Shown piece by piece: positions 1-4,716 of a stretch of DNA of 6,092 bases. Within the stretch, counting starts at the first letter, position 1, and each line of letters begins with the position of its first letter. The notes beneath the pieces were generated by a model. That model was not told where the DNA came from. It searched no databases and worked only from the letters and a program-made list of their open reading frames with translations. The DNA comes from an uncultured Oscillospiraceae bacterium (GTDB taxonomy: Bacteria > Bacillota_A > Clostridia > Oscillospirales > Oscillospiraceae): assembly GCA_944385265.1 (NCBI GenBank), contig CALWWO010000024.1:1-6092 (forward strand). The letters run 5' to 3'. Position numbers and translations under genes: made by a program.

Positions 1-1
1 G

Positions 2-910
2 GAGACGGAGATCGTCGTAACGATCGGCTCGACCGAGGCGATGGTCGACACTATATTTGCGCTCACAAATCCCGGCGATAAGATCGCTATGTTCTCCCCG
101 TATTTCGAAAATTACGTCGCGCAGGCGATCATGGCAGACTGCGAGTCATTGTTTATCCCGCTCGTGCCGCCGGCGTTCAACTTTGATCCTGATGTACTTG
201 AGGACGTGTTCAAACAAGGCATAAAAGCCATACTCATCTGCAACCCGTCAAATCCGAGCGGCAAGGTCTTTACATACGACGAGCTGAGGCTGATCGCCGA
301 CCTGTGCATCAAGTACGATGTTTACGCTATTATGGACGAGGTGTACGAGCATATCATCTACCCCGGTCATAAGCACGTTTATATGAACTCGCTTCCCGGC
401 ATGTGGGAGCGTACGGTATCGTGCAGCTCGATGTCTAAGACATATTCTATCACCGGCTGGAGGCTTGGCTACGCTATTGCTCCGCAGCCGATAATGGATA
501 AAATAAAGCAGTTCCACGACTTCAATGCGGTCGGCGCTGCTTCCCCGCTTATGGAAGCTGCTATCGCCGGACTTGAGATGCCGGACAGCTATTACGAAGA
601 GTTTGCGGCGCACTACCTGCATATGAAGACGCTGTTTACCGAGGGACTCGATTCTATCGGTATCGAATATACAGACCCGCAGGGCGCGTATTTCGTGCTT
701 GCAAATATCGGTCAGTTCCTCAAAAAAGGTCAGTCCGACGTCGAATTCTGCGAAGAAATGGCGAGGAAAGTCGGCGTAGCCTGCGTACCCGGCACGTCGT
801 TCTTTAAGGAGGACGTAAACAATATCGTCCGCATGCATTTTGCCAAAAAGGACGAGACGCTGTATGAGGCGCTCAACCGTCTGTCCGATATCAAGGCTAA
901 AATGGCATAA
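2..910 (+). CDS. Class I/II PLP-dependent aminotransferase, 5'-truncated by window edge
   Basis: The reading frame is open from base 2 to the TAA at 908-910, so the gene starts upstream of the window; roughly the first 90-100 residues of a ~390-residue fold-type I aminotransferase are missing. The ATG at 41 is internal, because the preceding codons encode EIVVTIGSTEAMVD, the usual cofactor-phosphate region. Visible family landmarks are NPSNPSG (242-262), the DEVYEH segment with the PLP-ring aspartate, SSMSKTYSITGWRLGY with the Schiff-base lysine codon at 437-439, and a C-terminal NIVRMHF whose arginine (830-832) fits the substrate alpha-carboxylate contact. By family it transfers an amino group between an amino acid and a 2-oxo acid in the cytoplasm. 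The NPSNPSGKVFTYDEL and PQGAYFVLANI stretches resemble the aspartate/methionine/kynurenine aminotransferase-like group (COG0436 type), but the substrate cannot be read from sequence. It is last in its transcription unit, closed by the terminator immediately downstream. Confidence 0.93.
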   Translation, partial: ETEIVVTIGSTEAMVDTIFALTNPGDKIAMFSPYFENYVAQAIMADCESLFIPLVPPAFNFDPDVLEDVFKQGIKAILICNPSNPSGKVFTYDELRLIADLCIKYDVYAIMDEVYEHIIYPGHKHVYMNSLPGMWERTVSCSSMSKTYSITGWRLGYAIAPQPIMDKIKQFHDFNAVGAASPLMEAAIAGLEMPDSYYEEFAAHYLHMKTLFTEGLDSIGIEYTDPQGAYFVLANIGQFLKKGQSDVEFCEEMARKVGVACVPGTSFFKEDVNNIVRMHFAKKDETLYEALNRLSDIKAKMA

Positions 911-927
911 AAAGCAGCGGTACATAA

Positions 928-964
928 ACCCCGGCGCACGTTCAGATGTGCGCCGGGGTATTTT
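928..964 (+). terminator. Intrinsic terminator after the aminotransferase
   Basis: A perfect 12-bp GC-rich stem (928-939 pairing with 948-959), with an 8-base loop GTTCAGAT, is followed directly by TTTT (961-964) and a second T-run at 969-973. It lies 18 bases after the aminotransferase stop codon. It separates that gene from the serpin, which implies the serpin has its own promoter. Confidence 0.9.
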
Positions 965-1058
965 GTGCTTTTTAGGGACTTTCATACTCTCTTCTAAAAG
1001 CCGGGACTTTTTCATCTTTTTTTCGTCTCAATTACAATAAAATTAAAGGAGTCGTATC

Positions 1059-2327
1059 ATGATGAAAAGATTATTTACTTCAATTATATGTCTCGCTTTA
1101 GTCCTATGTATCATGTTATCCGCCTCCGGCTGCGGAATATCTGTAAATGCGGTCGATCTTATGGATGGGATAAAGCCCGTCAGATCCGGCGGGAACGTGG
1201 ATGTAGCGGGTGATGGAACGATAGCGGCGACCGATTTTGCCGTCAAGCTTCTGCAAAATTGCATGGGTGGAAGCGAAAACGCCGTCATATCGCCCGTATC
1301 GGTGCTCATGGCTATGGCGATGACGGCAAACGGTGCCGGCGGCGAGACACTATCGCAGATGGAGAGCGTTTTCGGGATGGATATGAACGAGCTCAACGAG
1401 TATCTCCGCGCGTATATGCAGTCGCTACCGCAGGGCGATAAATACAAGCTCGATATAGCAAATTCTATCTGGTTCAGGGACTCGGATAATTTTTCGGCGG
1501 ATGGGAATTTTTTGCAGACAAACGCTGATTTTTACGGCGCGGGCGCGTTTAAAGCCCCGTTTGACGGCTCTACCCTCAGAGATATCAACAAATGGGTAGA
1601 GGATAATACCGACGGGATGATAAAGGATATTTTAAGCGATATATCCGAGGATGCCGTCATGTATCTTATAAACGCTGTCGCGTTCGACGCCGAGTGGCAG
1701 GACATCTATTTTGATTACGCCGTCCGCGAAGGCGTTTTTACAGCCGAGGACGGAACGGAAACGACAGCCGATTTCATGTACTCCACTGAGTACTCGTACC
1801 TTGAGGACGAGCTTGCGAGCGGATTTATCAAATACTATTCCGGTGGCAAATACGCTTTCGCCGCGCTTTTGCCCAATGAGGGCGTTACCGTTTCCGATTA
1901 CATCGCCTCTCTCGACGGCGAAGGGCTGCGGCAGATCATATCAGAAAGCGTATCCGGCGATTACACTGTAAACGCCTCGATACCGAAATTTCAGTGCGAA
2001 TATTCCGCCGATATGAAAAAAATTTTGTCGGATATGGGTATGAAAAACGCGTTTGACCCGTTTATCGCCGATTTTTCAGGTCTCGGCACCGGCGAGGGGA
2101 ATATATACATCAACCGCGTGCTCCACAAGGCGTTCATTGAGGTCGGCGAACGCGGCACTCGTGCAGGCGCAGCCACCGTCGTCGAAGTAAACGAAACCGG
2201 CGCTACGATGACAGAAGATTTCCGCATAAAAACAGTGCATCTCGACCGCCCGTTCGTATACATGATATTCGACTGTGAGAGCATGATCCCCGCTTTTATC
2301 GGCGTAACAGCGTCCGCAGGAAAATAG
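1059..2327 (+). CDS. Serpin (serine/cysteine protease inhibitor) with lipoprotein signal peptide
   Basis: This 422-residue protein spans a whole serpin fold after a leader. Residues 1-24 are a basic start (MMKR), a hydrophobic core and SASG before Cys25, a plausible lipobox, so it is probably lipid-anchored on the outer face of the membrane. The fold runs from about residue 55 to the end. Landmarks are SENAVISPVSVLMAMAMTAN (72-91), ANSIWF (134-139), INKWVEDNTDGMI (176-188), LINAVAFDAEW (203-213), the hinge ERGTRAGAAT (364-373) and the serpin signature VHLDRPFVYMI (393-403). The hinge keeps Gly366 (P15), Thr367 (P14) and small residues at P12-P9, as expected of an inhibitory serpin; P13 is Arg where Glu is common. 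The reactive loop is about seven residues longer than in alpha-1-antitrypsin, so P1 cannot be fixed; residues near N378-E379-T380 are candidates. AAAGGAG at 1045-1051 lies 7 bases before the first of two adjacent ATGs (1059, 1062). No convincing promoter is visible: the best -10-like box, TACAAT at 1033-1038, is too close to the ribosome-binding site. Confidence 0.95.
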   Translation: MMKRLFTSIICLALVLCIMLSASGCGISVNAVDLMDGIKPVRSGGNVDVAGDGTIAATDFAVKLLQNCMGGSENAVISPVSVLMAMAMTANGAGGETLSQMESVFGMDMNELNEYLRAYMQSLPQGDKYKLDIANSIWFRDSDNFSADGNFLQTNADFYGAGAFKAPFDGSTLRDINKWVEDNTDGMIKDILSDISEDAVMYLINAVAFDAEWQDIYFDYAVREGVFTAEDGTETTADFMYSTEYSYLEDELASGFIKYYSGGKYAFAALLPNEGVTVSDYIASLDGEGLRQIISESVSGDYTVNASIPKFQCEYSADMKKILSDMGMKNAFDPFIADFSGLGTGEGNIYINRVLHKAFIEVGERGTRAGAATVVEVNETGATMTEDFRIKTVHLDRPFVYMIFDCESMIPAFIGVTASAGK

Positions 2328-2337
2328 AACGTGCAAA

Positions 2338-2367
2338 AAATCGCGGAATGAATAACATTCCGCGATT
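2338..2367. repeat. 30-base palindromic repeat, copy 1 (terminator-like, leftward)
   Basis: A perfect 12-bp stem (2339-2350 with 2356-2367) has loop AATAA. Read on the minus strand the stem ends in a run of T from 2335-2340, so it is a good intrinsic terminator for leftward transcription (the S-component side). On the plus strand it is followed by GAGCTTG with no T-run, so it is a poor canonical terminator for the serpin. It differs from copy 2 at two positions only (T2349/C2593 and A2351/G2595). Confidence 0.8.
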
Positions 2368-2371
2368 GAGC

Positions 2372-2402
2372 TTGTCGGACAAGGCAAAGCCTTTTCCGAC
2401 AA
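2372..2402. other. Hairpin: 13 bp with one mismatch, AAA loop
   Basis: TTGTCGGA (2372-2379) pairs with TCCGACAA (2395-2402), and AAGGC (2381-2385) pairs with GCCTT (2389-2393) around an AAA loop. A single C-T mismatch separates the two helices. It starts 4 bases after palindrome copy 1. On the plus strand it is followed by AAAGAAAC, so it is not an obvious rightward terminator. Confidence 0.7.
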
Positions 2403-2412
2403 AAAGAAACTG

Positions 2413-2462
2413 CATGGCATGACGGACTCGATTTTCGCAAAATTGTCGCCCGTCACGCCATG
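2413..2462. other. Long hairpin, 13-bp outer stem with one A-C mismatch
   Basis: Positions 2413-2425 (CATGGCATGACGG) pair with 2450-2462 (CCGTCACGCCATG) except for one A-C pair. A smaller inner hairpin, CGATTTT-CGC-AAAATTG at 2429-2445 (one G-T pair), is enclosed. The two-level structure sits in the middle of the hairpin cluster. Confidence 0.7.
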
Positions 2463-2468
2463 AGAAGA

Positions 2469-2501
2469 GTCATTTTTGATGCACATGTCCTCAAAAATGA
2501 C
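2469..2501. other. Perfect 11-bp hairpin with 11-base loop
   Basis: GTCATTTTTGA (2469-2479) is exactly complementary to TCAAAAATGAC (2491-2501); the loop is TGCACATGTCC. It is part of the hairpin cluster and has no T-run on either side. Confidence 0.75.
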
Positions 2502-2515
2502 CGGATTTAATTTTA

Positions 2516-2539
2516 TTCCCGCCTACAAGGAGGCGGGAA
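2516..2539. other. Perfect 9-bp GC-rich hairpin
   Basis: TTCCCGCCT (2516-2524) pairs with AGGCGGGAA (2531-2539) around loop ACAAGG. Read leftward, the stem is followed by ATAAAATTAAAT rather than a T-run, so it is not a textbook terminator in either direction. Confidence 0.75.
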
Positions 2540-2551
2540 CTCTTGCGAGGC

Positions 2552-2579
2552 TCTGTCTATTGAGGGCTTTCTCGACAGA
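2552..2579. other. Bulged hairpin next to palindrome copy 2
   Basis: TCTGTC (2552-2557) pairs with GACAGA (2574-2579) and GAG (2562-2564) with CTC (2571-2573), leaving a TATT bulge and loop GGCTTT. It is the weakest stem of the cluster and ends 3 bases before the second 30-base palindrome. Confidence 0.5.
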
Positions 2580-2581
2580 CT

Positions 2582-2612
2582 AAATCGCGGAACGGATAAC
2601 ATTCCGCGATTT
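2582..2612. repeat. 30-base palindromic repeat, copy 2 (terminator-like, rightward)
   Basis: The near-copy of 2338-2367 has stem arms 2582-2594 and 2600-2612 around loop GATAA, with a single C-A mismatch caused by C2593. On the plus strand it runs into TTTT (2610-2613), so it can serve as a rightward intrinsic terminator for serpin transcription. Together with copy 1, the T-runs face outward at both ends of the cluster. Confidence 0.75.
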
Positions 2613-2729
2613 TACTCCGCCATGTCCTCTGTGGGGAGCACAATTTCGCGAAGCATTTTTACACCAAAAGCCCTGTTACGCGCAGGTGTAAAACCATGCC
2701 GTCTTGCACGGCAAAATCTTGCCGAAGCT
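2613..2729. other. Remaining intergenic segment with two further hairpins
   Basis: No gene is visible here. TTTTACACC (2657-2665) pairs with GGTGTAAAA (2685-2693) across a 19-base loop. Further right are two mutually exclusive short hairpins: GCCGT/ACGGC (2698-2702 with 2708-2712) and CGGCAA/TTGCCG (2709-2714 with 2719-2724). The last lies just 3' of the S-component stop codon but has no T-run on the minus strand, so it is a doubtful terminator for that gene. Confidence 0.55.
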
Positions 2730-3257
2730 CTATTTTTTCGCCGCTATAGCGTCAAGATTTATCGACTTTTTGAGTATTTCATATACTAAAACGGCTATCG
2801 CAATACCGAACACGCCCTGCACAACGTTTCCCGGTATACTCGCCGCTGCGGCAAGCCCTCTCTGCAGAAAAAGCATCGCGTAGAAGAAATAGCCTATCAC
2901 CATTACCGCTTCGCCGGCAACACCTGCGACAATCTCGGCAACGGCGCTTTTCGCGTTTATTTTTGTAAGCGTTCTCCGCAGGCAGTACGCCGTAAGTGCC
3001 GTGAGCGCTTTTATTATGAACGTACCGGGTGCGTAATGCGCGTAGCCGGAGAAGATGTCCGCAAACATAGAGCCGATTCCCGCGGCAAGCGATCCGTACG
3101 CCGGACCGAGTACCCATGCGGAGAGAAGAACTACTCCGTCCCCCAAATTAACGTACCCGTTTGCCGGCGACGGCACCTGTATGACCATCGTGGCTACGCA
3201 AGTGAGCGCCGCGAACAGCGCGCTCAGCACGATCTTCTTTAACTTTTTGTCTGTCAT
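2730..3257 (-). CDS. ECF transporter S component (substrate-binding membrane subunit)
   Basis: This 175-residue, strongly hydrophobic protein has about six predicted membrane segments (near residues 9-28, 40-52, 55-72, 77-95, 107-131 and 143-163) and basic ends (MTDKKLKK, KK). The stretches NGYVNLGDGVVLLSAWVLGPAYGSLAAGIGSMFADIFSG (33-71) and YAPGTFIIKALTAL (75-88) match the pattern of the ECF-type S-component family that includes riboflavin-type members (PF07155/COG4720). Such proteins capture a vitamin or similar cofactor precursor at the membrane and work with a shared EcfA-EcfA'-EcfT energizing module. That module is not in this window, which is normal for group II ECF systems. Substrate cannot be assigned. 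The start at 3257 is chosen because GGGAGGGG lies 6 bases upstream and the family begins with this short basic segment. The in-frame ATG at 3348-3350 would add a non-hydrophobic 31-residue tail and lies over the candidate promoter. The gene converges with the serpin and diverges from the 385-aa gene. Confidence 0.88.
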   Translation of the reverse strand: MTDKKLKKIVLSALFAALTCVATMVIQVPSPANGYVNLGDGVVLLSAWVLGPAYGSLAAGIGSMFADIFSGYAHYAPGTFIIKALTALTAYCLRRTLTKINAKSAVAEIVAGVAGEAVMVIGYFFYAMLFLQRGLAAAASIPGNVVQGVFGIAIAVLVYEILKKSINLDAIAAKK

Positions 3258-3263
3258 AGATAT

Positions 3264-3271
3264 CCCCTCCC
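3264..3271 (-). promoter_or_regulatory. Ribosome-binding site that fixes the S-component start
   Basis: Minus-strand GGGAGGGG lies 6 bases before the ATG at 3257. It is the only good ribosome-binding sequence in this leader near a start that gives the family's expected N terminus. Part of it can pair with upstream TCCCG (see the leader hairpin). Confidence 0.75.
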
Positions 3272-3275
3272 GGCT

Positions 3276-3310
3276 ATCGGTAAAAAGGCGGGAATAATAC
3301 CCGCGCCGAT
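3276..3310 (-). promoter_or_regulatory. Leader hairpin with terminator-like inner stem upstream of S component
   Basis: On the minus strand GCGGG (3304-3300) pairs with CCCGC (3292-3288) around a 7-base loop and is followed by TTTTT (3286-3282), a short terminator-like form. An outer helix, ATCGG/CCGAT (3310-3306 with 3280-3276), can enclose it. Alternatively TCCCG (3293-3289) can pair with CGGGA (3272-3268), which overlaps the ribosome-binding site. The two choices exclude each other, so attenuation or translational control is possible. I recognise no known riboswitch aptamer in the leader. Confidence 0.4.
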
Positions 3311-3321
3311 TTGTAGCTATA

Positions 3322-3350
3322 ATAATAGTCCTCCCATAATCAAAAAGCAA
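3322..3350 (-). promoter_or_regulatory. Candidate sigma-A-type promoter for the S component
   Basis: The minus strand reads TTGCTT (3350-3345), a 17-base spacer and TATTAT (3327-3322). The -10 box matches consensus at 5/6 positions and the -35 at 3/6. Transcription would start near 3315, giving a ~60-base leader that contains the alternative hairpins. Confidence 0.45.
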
Positions 3351-3373
3351 GAGATCAATGATTTTTCGTCGGA

Positions 3374-3403
3374 TTGGCCGCGGTCTTCCATCTATGTTAA
3401 AAT
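3374..3403 (+). promoter_or_regulatory. Candidate extended -10 promoter for the 385-aa gene
   Basis: The plus strand reads TTGGCC (3374-3379), an 18-base spacer and TAAAAT (3398-3403), preceded by TG at 3395-3396 with one base between, as in an extended -10 element. The predicted start near 3410 gives a ~30-base leader with AAAGGTGG (3426-3433) 7 bases before the ATG at 3441. Confidence 0.5.
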
Positions 3404-3440
3404 CATTTCAGTATTATGCATTTTTAAAGGTGGTTTTGTT

Positions 3441-4598
3441 ATGAATTTTGATATCCTATCCCGCTCAATAGCGCGTTTTGACGATATACTGCTGATAGGG
3501 AAAACGGCGCAGTGCGCTTCGTCGCTGCTTGATATCGTCGGAGCGGTATTGAAAGATAGTGAGATCCGCCTCTTTGCAGTGCAGTATGATGAAGCATGGT
3601 GCGAACGCAAGCAGGAACTTGAGGAGCTCTACGCCTCCGGTCAGCTAGATGGAATATGCGAGAATACTAACAGGGACACGATATTGAACGAACGCCGCTT
3701 TTCAAACGACATTCAAAACATAGCGGCGCGGCGCATAACCGCGGGAGGCAGGGGCTTTGATATCTCATCATCAGGAGGCACACTGCTCAGCGGCGTGCCG
3801 ATGGATGTAACGCTTATGCTTGTCGAATTTTTAAAGCTCGGCTATACGCCACACTACACAATCCGTTATAAGAATTTTGACAATATATACCTCGTGTGCT
3901 TTGAGCTTGACGGGAAATTTGATAAAATACCGCCGGAGCTTGGCTCATCGGCTATGACATTTTCTGTCATGCCTGATTCTAAAACATGCCGTACAGATAA
4001 AAAGCTTGATTTGCAGGTAAATGCTCCCCATTATGATGCGATATCGTTCACAGACTCCGATTCGGGTGAAAAACACTCGTTTTTCATTGAAAGCGTCGCT
4101 CTCTCTGATATTTGGGAAGATCTGGACAAGCAGTTTTCTGATCCGAGAATAGCGAACGCCGCCCCTCCTGAGCAGATAGAGCGCGCGCGGCGGCACATGA
4201 CGGCGTCGCTTGCCGCATTGTGCCCGCGCGGTATGCGCCTGCCGGTGATAGAGTATTACGCGCCGGACGATATTTCTCTTGAGTTTTTCCTGACGGAATA
4301 TCTCGATTCTCCCATAATAAGGTCGCGCGCATCTTTTGACAGCGACGCAGTAAAAACGAGCGGCGGCACTATAGCGTCGGACGGTCCTGACGGCGCCGCT
4401 TCTGTCGGCGTTATAGGGGGGAGCGACGGACCGACCGCGGTGATCATATCGTCATCACCCGACAAGGACAGGAAAAAGGATGGGATGAAGCTGCGGTGCG
4501 CCACGATACAGTCCCCTGTGCCGGCTGATACAGAACGTATCAGCGTTGAGATGCTGCGATATTATAAAGTCACCTCCGCGTATGAGTTTACGGTGTGA
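3441..4598 (+). CDS. Uncharacterised 385-aa protein with a C-terminal GGSDGPT motif
   Basis: I do not recognise a family over most of this protein. The start is supported by AAAGGTGG seven bases upstream and a promoter-like element before it. It has no signal peptide or membrane segment and looks cytoplasmic, with mixed alpha/beta character and many acidic residues. Visible stretches are an N-terminal region ending in a charged segment (residues 50-62), a central part AGGRGFDISSSGGTLLSG (101-118), and an Ala/Arg-rich helix at 243-262. Residues 301-345 are low in complexity and probably flexible, with two SDGP copies (313-316, 328-331). Within it, SVGVIGGSDGPTAVIISSS (321-339) closely resembles the GIIGGADGPTAI signature of the beta subunits of sodium-pumping oxaloacetate/methylmalonyl-CoA decarboxylases (OAD_beta). 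Those are polytopic membrane proteins and this is not, so calling it a decarboxylase subunit would be wrong. Codon use and base composition do not look foreign. It diverges from the S component and converges on the CNNM gene; neither neighbour suggests its role. Confidence 0.85.
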   Translation: MNFDILSRSIARFDDILLIGKTAQCASSLLDIVGAVLKDSEIRLFAVQYDEAWCERKQELEELYASGQLDGICENTNRDTILNERRFSNDIQNIAARRITAGGRGFDISSSGGTLLSGVPMDVTLMLVEFLKLGYTPHYTIRYKNFDNIYLVCFELDGKFDKIPPELGSSAMTFSVMPDSKTCRTDKKLDLQVNAPHYDAISFTDSDSGEKHSFFIESVALSDIWEDLDKQFSDPRIANAAPPEQIERARRHMTASLAALCPRGMRLPVIEYYAPDDISLEFFLTEYLDSPIIRSRASFDSDAVKTSGGTIASDGPDGAASVGVIGGSDGPTAVIISSSPDKDRKKDGMKLRCATIQSPVPADTERISVEMLRYYKVTSAYEFTV

Positions 4599-4661
4599 TT
4601 TATACTGCGCGAAAGCGTAAGGAATAAAGTTCTTCGTCTATCGTTTAAAACAGAATAAGCA

Positions 4662-4697
4662 AAAAAGGCAAAGCGGTCTAGACCGCTTTGCCTTTTT
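4662..4697. terminator. Bidirectional terminator, perfect 36-base palindrome
   Basis: Positions 4662-4679 are the exact reverse complement of 4680-4697, an 18-bp arm pair centred on GGTCTAGACC (a usable loop needs about four central bases). The arms end in AAAAA on the left and TTTTT on the right, so both strands give a GC-rich stem followed by a U-run. It lies 64 bases after the stop of the rightward gene and 20 bases beyond the stop of the leftward CNNM gene, where one terminator can serve both. Confidence 0.92.
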
Positions 4698-4716
4698 ATT
4701 CACGCTGTGTTTCTAT

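Larger units (their letters stand above)
2338..2612. other. Hairpin-dense intergenic element bounded by near-identical palindromes
   Basis: Almost the whole of this segment between the convergent serpin and S-component genes can fold locally. Seven stems follow one another with 3-14 bases between them: 2339-2367, 2372-2402, 2413-2462, 2469-2501, 2516-2539, 2552-2579 and 2582-2612. The first and last are copies of one 30-base palindrome (28/30 identical). No plausible protein is encoded on either strand; the open frames that cross it lack family features and overlap the serpin gene antisense. It could be a REP/MITE-like mobile or genome-repeated unit, a structured 3' untranslated region shared by both convergent mRNAs, or an independent structured RNA. 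The sequence shows the structure; the role is not known. Confidence 0.7.

Noticed and set aside
248..1015. A 255-codon minus-strand open frame opposite the aminotransferase
   Set aside because: The plus strand carries clear PLP-enzyme motifs over the same bases, and the antisense frame crosses the terminator hairpin and has no recognisable features.
975..1015. Imperfect direct repeat GGGACTTTCAT / GGGACTTTTTCAT upstream of the serpin as an operator
   Set aside because: The match is short, in a T-rich region, and no promoter element is convincingly placed relative to it; chance is an adequate explanation.
2076..2486. A 136-codon minus-strand open frame starting MCIKNDSSHG and spanning hairpins plus the serpin 3' end
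   Set aside because: It lies largely antisense to the conserved serpin C terminus and otherwise within the hairpin cluster. It shows no family motif or good ribosome-binding site and is best explained as a shadow frame; similar frames would recur wherever the repeat occurs.
2338..2612. CRISPR array or integron attC array
   Set aside because: Only the two end hairpins are related to each other; the inner hairpins differ in sequence and length, there are no regular spacers, and no cas or integrase gene is present.
3258..3350. Longer S component starting at the in-frame ATG at 3350
   Set aside because: The extra 31 residues are not family-like and overlap the candidate promoter, while a strong ribosome-binding site precedes the ATG at 3257.
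3258..3440. Known riboswitch (FMN, TPP, preQ1, cobalamin) upstream of the S component
   Set aside because: The predicted leader is about 60 bases and shows none of the conserved aptamer sequences I know for these classes.
3441..4598. Annotating the 385-aa protein as a sodium-translocating decarboxylase beta subunit
   Set aside because: Only the short GGSDGPT segment resembles that family. The protein lacks the many membrane helices of OAD_beta, and no alpha or gamma subunit genes are nearby.
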